Translations under genes and position numbers: made by a program | Assembly: GCF_000429325.1 (NCBI RefSeq) | Contig: NZ_AUBQ01000004.1 | Coordinates: 434,001 to 498,000 of the forward strand | DNA length: 64,000 nt | From: Fundidesulfovibrio putealis DSM 16056 | GTDB lineage: Bacteria; Desulfobacterota; Desulfovibrionia; Desulfovibrionales; Desulfovibrionaceae | Direction: 5' to 3' | The notes under the pieces: generated by a model | Seen by the model: the letters and a program-made list of their open reading frames with translations, nothing else | What the model was told of the DNA's origin: nothing | Databases searched by the model: none | Shown here: piece after piece, positions 43,739 to 51,685 of the stretch | Layout of the letters: each line of letters begins with the position of its first letter | How positions within the stretch are numbered: position 1 is the stretch's first letter

Positions 43739-46700
43739 TTACGTGTTTTCCGCCCCGCCGTCTTGTTCAGGAAACGGCGCGGGCGCAGGGGCGTCGGGGT
43801 TCTTGGTGCTTACGTCCACGCTGGACTCGTAGGAGGTGCGCCTCTCCTCGTCCAGGGAGCGCCACACCAGCATCTGCTTGCGCAGATCGTCCAGGAACCC
43901 CTTGTTCAGGCGCTTCCACATGCCCGCCTCGCCCGCTTCCCGAGTGAGCGTGACCACGATCTCCAGATAGCCCGGATGCCACATGGCGGGCGAGAAGGAT
44001 ATGGTCACCTGCTGGTTGATGCCGAAATCGAACGGGGCCAGCCAGACGCGGGCCATGATGCGCAGGCAGGACTCCAGCGAGCAGAACTCGCCGTGCAGCT
44101 CGCCCGGATGCGGATCGGCTCCGGGGGATTTCCAGGGACAGACGAAGTCCTGGCGGACCTCCGCCGTGGAGAACAGCCCGTGGGACACGTCCTGATGGGC
44201 TTTGTAATATTCCAGCAGGAAGCCGCCCGCGCAGTCCTGCTCGCGGATGTGCATGAGGAAGGGCAGCGTGGCCGTGATGGTGTTGCCCACAGGCTCGGGC
44301 AGCGCCCAGGAGCGGTTCACGTCCGGGATGGCGATGTTGGCCGCCACCCGCGAGGGATAGATCACCGAGAGCAACACCACCATGATGACCAGCCCCATGG
44401 CCGCCACGCCCGCCAGCGAGCTGTAGTTGGCGGTCATTCCCTTCCAGATGGCCGTGCCGGAGAGGAGCCCGGCGGCGACCTGGGCCAGGAGGTAGCCGAG
44501 CACCGCCGAAAGCACCGCGAAGGCCAGGGCCTCGGCGATGAACAGGAAGGACACGTGCGTGGGGGCCAGCCCTACGGCGGTGTACACGCCGATCTCGCGC
44601 TTGCGCTCGTACACCGCGCCGATCATGGTGGAGAGTACGATGAGCATGGCGATGGCCAGCGGAACAACGATGTTGGGGACTCCCGCGTAGTTGATGGTGT
44701 CCGAGGAATGGAACACGAAGGTCCCGTTCGGCAATCCGGCGAAGATGGTCAGGCCGAAGCGGTCGGCCAGCCTGCCCGCAAGGTCCTTGGCGCCGTCGGC
44801 GGCCACGGCCACGCTTTTGAGCTGTCCGCCAAGACTCATCACCGTCTCGTAGGGCAGGATGAGCACCTGGTCGCCGTGCACGTGCTGGTAGCGGCCCTGG
44901 TAGGAGACCACGTCCTCGCCGGTGTCGATGGCTTCCTTCTCGGTCTCGCTGACCTCCACCGCCGTCTCGCTGGGGAAGATCACGGGGGTCAGGGGTTCGC
45001 CGTCCAGGTCGGTCAGGTTTTCCAGCTCCTTGCCGGAGAACACGCCCGCCACTTCATATTCCTCGCCCCACAGCAGCACCTTGGAGCCCGGCTTCGCGCC
45101 GATGCGCTGGGCCAGGGACTCCGGCAGGATGGCCGCGCGGCGTTCGCCTTCGCGGAACCAGCGCCCTCCGGTGAGGATGCGGTCCATCTGGGTGACCGGG
45201 GCCTCGGCATAGGACAGGCCCAGTACGCCCTGGACAGTCTCGTGTTTGTCGCCTGCGCGCACCTGGGTGACAAAGGGGCTTATGCGGTCGCGCGATTCGA
45301 TGACTGCCCTGGGGGCCGCCTTGCCCTGCCCGGCCTGGTCGGAGAGGACGTTCTCGGCCTCCACGGGGATGGACTTCCAGCCCAGGTTCTTGAGCATCAC
45401 GCCCTGGTAGGTGCTCTGCTCCGAGTAGCGCACCGCGTGGTCCACGCGGGCGCTGCGCACCGAGGTGAAGCTCATGATGGTGAAGGTGAGGATCACCAGC
45501 GTGGCAACGGTGAGGCTGGTGCGGATCTTTCTGCGCCGCAGGTTGGTGACGCCGATGGCGAACGACGCGGCAAAGGCTTTCAGCTTGCCTATCTCAGAGG
45601 CCTTCACGTGCTTGGCGCGGCGTTGCAGCTCCTCCATCTCCTGCTCGAAACGCATGATGATGATGAAGGACACCACAACGGCCATGCCGATGATGAAGAA
45701 GGCCAGGATGACCACCATGGGGCTGTAGGTCAGCTTGAAGGCCGGGTGCACGTTGTAGATGATGGCTATGACCGTGCTCAGGATGCCCAGGAAGCCCAAA
45801 AGGCGCTTGTGGATGTCCGCGAAGGCGAAGATCAGGCGCTCCATGCAGTAGGCGAAGGGGATGAACAGCGCGATGTAGAACAAGACCCCCATCAGGACGT
45901 CCTTCTGGGTCTTTTCCACGTCGTTATAGACCCTGGACGCGAAGGCCCAGGAAGCGCGCGCCAGGGACATGGCCTCGTCGTAGCGCTTCTCGGCCTTGAG
46001 GGCATAGGCCTGGGTCAGGAGGTCCCGCCCGGTGTTTCGCATCTCGCGGATGCGCTCGTTGAAGATGCCGTGATTCTCCAGGTTGGTGATGCGCGGGTCC
46101 AGAAGGTCCCACATGTCCTCGGAGGCGTGCAGTTCCGTCCAGGGCAGGAGCGGCCAGTCGTCCACGGAGTAGCCGGTGCCGTCGGGCCGCTCCTTGGTGG
46201 AATCCAGGAGGATCATCTTGCGGGCCAGCACCGTGTCCGACAGGATGAGCTTGTAGCTGATCCCCGGTTCCAGGAACACGCTGAACAGGGTTGAGCTCAA
46301 GGTATCCAGGCGCGAGAACCAGTAGCGCATGGGTTCGGCCTCGCGCCTGCCGTCCAGGATCTCCACCTTGGTGAAATAGCGGAAGGTGCGCGGGTCGAAG
46401 GTGGAGAATATGGTGCTCTGGCGGCTGGCGAACATCACCAGGTCCGTCTCACTGACCAGCCGACGCAGGCGCACCCGGTAGGCGTCCTTGCCGGTCTGCT
46501 TCTTGTCCACTGCCCAGACGGCCTCTCCGGTTTCGGGAGACAGCTTGAAGCCTTCGATAACGGCCTTGTCCAGCACGTGCTTGCCGTCTGCAAGGCCTGA
46601 CACCCGGAAGGAGCCGTCCGAACCGGCCATGGCCATGAAGCGGGTCTCTCCCTGATAGACGAGCATCACCGTACCGGGCGCGGCCCGGTCCGGGAAGAGC

Positions 46701-48580
46701 TCGCCCTGGCGGATGAACTTGGCCCGGCCGTTCAGGGTGGCGAAGCCGTTTCTAGGCAGGCTTTCGGGCAGGCCGAACGGGTCGTTGGCCAGCGACGACG
46801 CCAGACCGCAGACCAGCGCGGACTGGCGGGCCAGATTCTCGCGGTCCACCCTGGCAGGCACGTCGTCCGGGGTTCCCCAGAGGAAGCGCCCGTCGTTGAC
46901 CGTGGCCAGGGTCAGGCCCAGAAGCCCGGAGATTGCGCCTACCTCGCCGCCCAGTTGCGGGTTGTCCACGAAGTAGCTGCGCCAGGGACGGGCGCGGTCG
47001 GCGCGCAGGCCGTTGACGAACCGGACGTCGTCTTTGGGATAGCCCAGCTTCCGTGATGCTTCGGTCAGGAAGCCCGAAATACCCGAATAGGCCTGGACGC
47101 GGTTGATCTCTGGCTTCAGGGCGTAGAGCCAGCCGTCGTTCATGGCCCCCACGCCGTCGCCGTGGCTGGAAAGATGCAGCGAGACTGCGGCCATGATCTC
47201 GGCGTCGCCCGTGAGCTGGCGCAGTTCACGCGTGGACTCCACGGAAGCCAGCTGGCGCTTGGCGTCGGCCTCGATGTCCTGGTAGCGGTCACGCACCTGG
47301 GGCAGAAGCTCGCGCACCAGGGCAGCCTCGCCATCGCTCAAGCCGTTGAAGCCGCCGCGCCAGCTGAGGGCGCGCAACAGGCCGCGCCTCGCAGTGAGTC
47401 TGGAGAGTTCCTGTGGGGACGCGCCCGACCCGGCCAGACGAAGGCGCATGAGCTGCGTGCTCACGCGGTCCACCTCGTCCTTCAGGGCAGTCTCCAGCGC
47501 TGGGACCAGGGCCGGATCTTCCAAGGGGACGTCCGGCCTGTTTAGAAGGGCCAGGACGCTGCCCGCGTCCTTCACCTTGTTGGCCATTTCGCCGCGCATG
47601 GTGCGCAGCTCCTTGCCCTTGATGCGGAATGCCGCAAGGAAATCGCGCCATCCGGCCAGGGCCTGGGCGTGACCCGCCGTGGCGGCAAGCAGCACGGAGC
47701 GCTTGGGGCGCTCGGCCTTGAACCTGCGGGCCATGTCCATGAGCGCGGTCAGCGAGGAGGCCTCGTCCGCGCCGGGGGAGCGCCCGGCCACGAAGGCCTG
47801 GCTGTCGTAGAAGGCCTCGAACAGCAGGAGCTGCTTAGAAAGCTGGGGGTCGCTGCCCTCGATGTACAGGTAGACGTTCTCGGCCAGCAGGGGCTTCCAG
47901 GCAGCCTGGGAATCGACCATCACCTGTTTGCCCAGGGCGGGCGTCAGCTCGCGCCGGGCGGTGTCCGCGTCTACCCAGAAGCGCGGGAAGAGCACCGGAG
48001 TGAGTTCGATCTTGTCCTGGTAGACGCCTTTAGCCGCCGGTTCGCTGCCCGAGGGGCGGTCCACGTAGATGACGGCCCGCGCGCCGAGCAGGGCCGCGTT
48101 CATCCAGTTCTTGCCGGAGTCCAGGTTCATGAGAACCACAGCCCCGGCCACGTCCTTGCCGTTGAAATCGGCCAGCTCCCCGGCCCCGGCCTCGATCAGC
48201 TGGCCGCCCAGGGCCTTGGCCGCCGCCGGGGTGAGCGCATTTAAGTCGGTGGGATGGATGGGCACGTCCCTGCCGTCCACGCTCAGGACCGAGCGCCCGT
48301 ACATCTTGGCTGGCATCTGGAAGGACTGACGGCCCACCGTGCCCAGTTCCAGGCTCTCAAACCATGCGTGGATGAGCCCTGCGGCTTTCGCCGCGCCGGG
48401 CGAGCCCGTGGAGCGGTCCCCCAGCGCGGAGAGCATGGAGAGAGGGTCCTGCCCGAAAGCCGCCACCTGAGCCGGGTCGGCCTTGGGCACGGCCTGAGCG
48501 TCCCCCTTCTTGGCGAAGCAGGGCGCGGCGCAGACGGCCAGGAGCATCATTGCCCACAGCACGGCGGCAAGGCGCTTCAT
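43739..48580 (-). CDS. Giant fusion: secreted pseudo-M28 peptidase region plus FtsX/MacB-type ABC permease
   Basis: 1613 residues. A signal peptide (1-23) precedes a large extracytoplasmic part that follows the M28 aminopeptidase layout: PA-like insert (about 120-220), core FEAFYDSQ...SPGADEASS (about 254-275), and TLATVNDGRFLWGTPDDVPARVD near 550. The zinc ligands are lost (His to Phe257, the Glu-Glu site to TAGHA, HTP to GTP), so it should be catalytically dead. About residues 890-980 hold three membrane helices; a MacB/FtsX permease core follows (LRRRKIRTSLTVATLVILTF near 1015, last helices about 1300-1410), then a soluble tail of about 190 residues. Its ATG abuts the ATPase stop codon. 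Confidence 0.75.
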   Translation of the reverse strand: MKRLAAVLWAMMLLAVCAAPCFAKKGDAQAVPKADPAQVAAFGQDPLSMLSALGDRSTGSPGAAKAAGLIHAWFESLELGTVGRQSFQMPAKMYGRSVLSVDGRDVPIHPTDLNALTPAAAKALGGQLIEAGAGELADFNGKDVAGAVVLMNLDSGKNWMNAALLGARAVIYVDRPSGSEPAAKGVYQDKIELTPVLFPRFWVDADTARRELTPALGKQVMVDSQAAWKPLLAENVYLYIEGSDPQLSKQLLLFEAFYDSQAFVAGRSPGADEASSLTALMDMARRFKAERPKRSVLLAATAGHAQALAGWRDFLAAFRIKGKELRTMRGEMANKVKDAGSVLALLNRPDVPLEDPALVPALETALKDEVDRVSTQLMRLRLAGSGASPQELSRLTARRGLLRALSWRGGFNGLSDGEAALVRELLPQVRDRYQDIEADAKRQLASVESTRELRQLTGDAEIMAAVSLHLSSHGDGVGAMNDGWLYALKPEINRVQAYSGISGFLTEASRKLGYPKDDVRFVNGLRADRARPWRSYFVDNPQLGGEVGAISGLLGLTLATVNDGRFLWGTPDDVPARVDRENLARQSALVCGLASSLANDPFGLPESLPRNGFATLNGRAKFIRQGELFPDRAAPGTVMLVYQGETRFMAMAGSDGSFRVSGLADGKHVLDKAVIEGFKLSPETGEAVWAVDKKQTGKDAYRVRLRRLVSETDLVMFASRQSTIFSTFDPRTFRYFTKVEILDGRREAEPMRYWFSRLDTLSSTLFSVFLEPGISYKLILSDTVLARKMILLDSTKERPDGTGYSVDDWPLLPWTELHASEDMWDLLDPRITNLENHGIFNERIREMRNTGRDLLTQAYALKAEKRYDEAMSLARASWAFASRVYNDVEKTQKDVLMGVLFYIALFIPFAYCMERLIFAFADIHKRLLGFLGILSTVIAIIYNVHPAFKLTYSPMVVILAFFIIGMAVVVSFIIIMRFEQEMEELQRRAKHVKASEIGKLKAFAASFAIGVTNLRRRKIRTSLTVATLVILTFTIMSFTSVRSARVDHAVRYSEQSTYQGVMLKNLGWKSIPVEAENVLSDQAGQGKAAPRAVIESRDRISPFVTQVRAGDKHETVQGVLGLSYAEAPVTQMDRILTGGRWFREGERRAAILPESLAQRIGAKPGSKVLLWGEEYEVAGVFSGKELENLTDLDGEPLTPVIFPSETAVEVSETEKEAIDTGEDVVSYQGRYQHVHGDQVLILPYETVMSLGGQLKSVAVAADGAKDLAGRLADRFGLTIFAGLPNGTFVFHSSDTINYAGVPNIVVPLAIAMLIVLSTMIGAVYERKREIGVYTAVGLAPTHVSFLFIAEALAFAVLSAVLGYLLAQVAAGLLSGTAIWKGMTANYSSLAGVAAMGLVIMVVLLSVIYPSRVAANIAIPDVNRSWALPEPVGNTITATLPFLMHIREQDCAGGFLLEYYKAHQDVSHGLFSTAEVRQDFVCPWKSPGADPHPGELHGEFCSLESCLRIMARVWLAPFDFGINQQVTISFSPAMWHPGYLEIVVTLTREAGEAGMWKRLNKGFLDDLRKQMLVWRSLDEERRTSYESSVDVSTKNPDAPAPAPFPEQDGGAENT

Positions 48581-49321
48581 CTAGTATTCCTTGGCCCCGA
48601 TGCCGCCCAGGGTGATCTTCAGCTGGTCGCGCTCCTCGATCTTGTCGATGCGCCCGTCGCGGATCCAGACCACGCGGTCGGAGACGTTCAGCATTTTGTA
48701 GTCGTGGGTGGCGGAGATGATGGTCACGCCCCGGTCGCGGCTCAGGCTTTTGAGCAGGGCGATGATCTCCTCGCCGGTGGTCAGGTCCAGGTTGCCGGTA
48801 GGTTCGTCCGCCAGCACGATGGCCGGGGTGTTGGCCAGGGAGCGGGCGATGGCCACGCGTTGCTGCTGGCCGCCGGAGAGTTCCATGGGCTTGTGGGCGT
48901 GGCGCTCGCGAAGCCCCACCAAGCCAAGAAGCTCCAGGCCTTTCTTGGCGGCGTCCTCTTCGGGGACGCCCGCGAAAGTCATGGGCAGGGTGACGTTCTC
49001 CAGGGCGGTCATCACCTGGATGAGATTGAAGGTCTGGAAGATGTAGCCGATCTTGCGGTTTCGAAGCCAGGCCAGCTCATAGGCGTCGAGCTGGGCGATG
49101 TCCACCTCGTCGATGAACACCTTGCCGGTGGTGGGCTTGTCCAGGCCGCCGATCATGTTGAACAGCGTGGACTTGCCGGAGCCCGATGGCCCCATGATGG
49201 ACAGGTATTCACCGGAACGGATGGCCAGATCCACGCCCTTCAGGGCCTGCACGGTGAGCTTGCCAAGCTCGAAGGACTTGGTGACCCCCGAGACGCGAAC
49301 GATGTTATGCTTGTCCGACAT
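48581..49321 (-). CDS. ABC transporter ATPase, LolD/MacB type
   Basis: 246 residues. Walker A GPSGSGKST, Q-loop YIFQTFNLI, signature LSGGQQQRVAIARSL, Walker B IVLADEPTGNLD, His switch SATHD. This subfamily powers FtsX-type permeases that do mechanical work across the envelope, such as lipoprotein release. It sits between two permease genes, ending exactly where the giant gene begins and starting two bases after the small permease. Confidence 0.92.
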   Translation of the reverse strand: MSDKHNIVRVSGVTKSFELGKLTVQALKGVDLAIRSGEYLSIMGPSGSGKSTLFNMIGGLDKPTTGKVFIDEVDIAQLDAYELAWLRNRKIGYIFQTFNLIQVMTALENVTLPMTFAGVPEEDAAKKGLELLGLVGLRERHAHKPMELSGGQQQRVAIARSLANTPAIVLADEPTGNLDLTTGEEIIALLKSLSRDRGVTIISATHDYKMLNVSDRVVWIRDGRIDKIEERDQLKITLGGIGAKEY

Positions 49322-49323
49322 GC

Positions 49324-50037
49324 TTATTCCTCGGCGCGCATGGCCACGACAGGGGGCATCCGGGAGGCCACCAGCGCCGGATACGACACGCCCACCAGGC
49401 TCAGGATGAACCCGACCAGTACCGACCAGCCCATGCTGGCCGCCACGTCCTCAAACCGCAGATATGTGAGCGCGGGCATCCCGAAGCGCATCATGCCCAC
49501 CAGAACGCCCGTGATTCCGCCCAGGATCGCCCCGACGAAGGAGCCTGCCAGCCCCTGCATCCCGGCCTCCAGCAAAAAAAGCCGCAGCACGAAGCTGTCC
49601 AGCGCGCCCAGGCACTTCATGGTGCCTATCTCGCGGAACCGCTCGGTGACGGCCATGAGCTGCGCGTTGACGATGCCCACCGCGCAGACAAGAAGAGACA
49701 ATATGACGATCCAGCGGTCCTTGGCGCTGGCAGCCACCTCGTAGCTGCCGGGGTAGCGTCCGGGAGCGAGGTCGAACCCGGCCTTGACCAACTCCGACTG
49801 AAGCGAGGGCTGCCCGGAGGCCAGAAGCCCCATGGCCACGTCGTGCCCCAGGAGCGTGAACGCGAGGAAGGCCACGGCCAGCACCAGGCTCATCACCGTG
49901 ATCAGCGAGCGGAAAAACCGCACCTGAAGGCTCCGGATGCTGATGTCCAGGGACTTGCGCATGGGGAGCACCACCTGTCTGGCGATGCCTTCCGCGCCCG
50001 AGGAGAAGAGGCCTTTGTGAGTGCTTTTCTGGTCCAT
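49324..50037 (-). CDS. Small FtsX-type ABC permease
   Basis: 237 residues. A cytosolic N-terminus, then SIRSLQVRFFRSLITVMSLVLAVAFLAF (first helix), a short periplasmic loop, and three C-terminal helices with the FtsX-typical AVTERFREIGTMKCLGA. The periplasmic domain is only about 50 residues, far smaller than in LolC or MacB. It probably forms a heterodimer with the permease core of the 1613-residue fusion. The 102 bases upstream contain a weak GCCCG hairpin. Confidence 0.85.
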   Translation of the reverse strand: MDQKSTHKGLFSSGAEGIARQVVLPMRKSLDISIRSLQVRFFRSLITVMSLVLAVAFLAFTLLGHDVAMGLLASGQPSLQSELVKAGFDLAPGRYPGSYEVAASAKDRWIVILSLLVCAVGIVNAQLMAVTERFREIGTMKCLGALDSFVLRLFLLEAGMQGLAGSFVGAILGGITGVLVGMMRFGMPALTYLRFEDVAASMGWSVLVGFILSLVGVSYPALVASRMPPVVAMRAEE

Positions 50038-50139
50038 ACCGTTATGTGTCGTATGTGCGTGGTATTCCGATTATTTAAGTCTGTAGCCCAGTTCCGGCCA
50101 AATGGGAAGAGCCCGGCGGATCAAGAACGGGCAATCCGG

Positions 50140-50649
50140 CTATTCCGTGATCTTCTCGCCAGCCAGGCCGCGCAGGTTCTTCCAGGTCTCCTCGTCCAGC
50201 GTCCGCACGATCTCGGATTGCTCGGCGAACTGAGCCTCCAGGCGCTTGCGCTCAGCGGGGTCGGCAGTCCTGCGGGACGCCAGCAGCGCGGTCAGTGCGA
50301 AGCTCTCGTGAATCTTGGCCAGCCGGTAGGAGCGCTCCTTTTCAGGATAGCGCTGCTGGGAGGCGTTGTAGACCTCCAGGGCCTTGTCGTTGTCCGCGCG
50401 GGCCGCAGCGTAGTCGCGCAACACCAGATACACGGTGTTGCGGGTCAGGTAGCTCTGGTAGTCCTCCGGGGCCTCCGCCACGATCTCGTTGGCCACCACC
50501 AGGGCGGCCTTGTCGCGCCCTGCATCCAGGAAGGCCGCCACCTGTTCGGGCTTGCCGGAAGAATCGCGCTTTGAACCGGAATCGCCTGAGAACAGGGAAC
50601 AACCCGAGAGGGACAGGCCGAGAATCAGAAGCATCATGAGGATGCGCAT
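50140..50649 (-). CDS. Lipoprotein with helical (TPR-like) repeats
   Basis: 169 residues with lipobox LSLSGC (lipidated Cys17), then a Ser/Lys linker and alpha-helical repeats (AAFLDAGRDKAALVVANEIVAEA, YQSYLTRNTVYLVLRDYAAARADNDKAL) that look like degenerate TPRs. Probably anchored in the outer or inner membrane facing the periplasm. Its start overlaps the pseudouridine synthase stop by one base (TGATG). It may belong to the downstream permease cluster, but a hairpin intervenes. Confidence 0.72.
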   Translation of the reverse strand: MRILMMLLILGLSLSGCSLFSGDSGSKRDSSGKPEQVAAFLDAGRDKAALVVANEIVAEAPEDYQSYLTRNTVYLVLRDYAAARADNDKALEVYNASQQRYPEKERSYRLAKIHESFALTALLASRRTADPAERKRLEAQFAEQSEIVRTLDEETWKNLRGLAGEKITE

Positions 50650-51632
50650 CAGTATTCCTCCAGAGAAAGTTCAAGTGATACATCAGCAGTATTCCACGCG
50701 GGCCACTCCGGCCATTGGGGCAGCGCCCGGACCTCGAAACCGGCGAAGGTCGAGCTCCAGTGGTGCAGCCGAAGTCCCGTCCAGGCCGGGCCGCCGTAGC
50801 GGGAATCGCCGAGAATGGGGAACCCGGCACGTGCCAGATGCGCCCGGATCTGATGCCTGGCCCCCTTGGCGATGCGGGCCTCCACCAGGGTCAGGCCGGA
50901 TTCCCCGCAAGGCCCGGCTTCAGCCGGGCAGGCCTGCTCGCGCCCATTTGCCGACGCGTCCGCAAATGCGTCCGTGCAGGCGTCAGGAAAGGCTGCGCCA
51001 CGGGTGGGAATCCTATGTGCCAGAGGCCGCACGGATGTAAAGCGGAGTTCGTCCCGCGCGTTCTCATCCAGGACTTTCACGGTGGCCCGGTCGGCCATAT
51101 CCAGAGCCCAGGCCAGGAGCATCGGTTGTACAAGATTTCCGGCCACCACGGCCAGATAACGCTTGTCCACCGCACCCAGGTCCTCAAGCGCCCTGAAACG
51201 CCGGGCCGAAGTCTCGTCCAGCGCCCCCAGCACAATGCCGGAGGTGTCCTGGTCCAGCCGGTTCACCAGCCTGACCGGACCATCCGGGTACAAGTGCCCG
51301 AGCATAGCTTCCAGGCTCGGGCCGCCGCCGCCCGAGAGCTCCACGGTGTGCAGGCCGGAGGGCTTGAAGAAGGCCGCGAAGCCTCCTTCCGCCTTGAGGA
51401 GGCGCGCTCCCAGGCCCTCAGGAGCGCCGTTCCCGTGTGTTTCGATACGCACGCCCTGCCCTTCATGCAGCTTGTACGAAGCCTGCCGCGCCGCGCCGTC
51501 CACCAGAACCGCGCCGCGCTCCAGGAGCCTTCGTGCCGAACGCAGGCTGAGCCCCGCCGCCTCGCACAGGAAGCGGTCCAGGCGGAGCCTCGCGCCCTGC
51601 CCGTCCACAAGAAATCGTTTTTCGTTTGTCAT
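50649..51632 (-). CDS. RluA-family pseudouridine synthase
   Basis: 327 residues from the ATG at 51632 (a GTG at 51638 is possible; neither has a good ribosome binding site). An S4 RNA-binding domain (RLRLDRFLCEAAGLSLRSARRLLERGAVLVDG, split by function) is followed by the catalytic domain with RLDQDTSG carrying the catalytic Asp, and GARHQIRAHLA. It isomerises uridine in rRNA or tRNA; the target base is not predictable. A proline/alanine-rich insertion near residues 205-235 is unusual in length. Confidence 0.88.
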   Translation of the reverse strand: MTNEKRFLVDGQGARLRLDRFLCEAAGLSLRSARRLLERGAVLVDGAARQASYKLHEGQGVRIETHGNGAPEGLGARLLKAEGGFAAFFKPSGLHTVELSGGGGPSLEAMLGHLYPDGPVRLVNRLDQDTSGIVLGALDETSARRFRALEDLGAVDKRYLAVVAGNLVQPMLLAWALDMADRATVKVLDENARDELRFTSVRPLAHRIPTRGAAFPDACTDAFADASANGREQACPAEAGPCGESGLTLVEARIAKGARHQIRAHLARAGFPILGDSRYGGPAWTGLRLHHWSSTFAGFEVRALPQWPEWPAWNTADVSLELSLEEY

Positions 51633-51685
51633 GGCCACAACCAGGGTTTATAGAACAATCCGAACCTTTCCAAGGAGCGTTTGCG

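Noticed and set aside
43697-46294. 865-residue plus-strand open frame opposite the giant permease
   Set aside because: Same antisense artefact: His/Gly/Gln/Arg-rich, no motif, no ribosome binding site.
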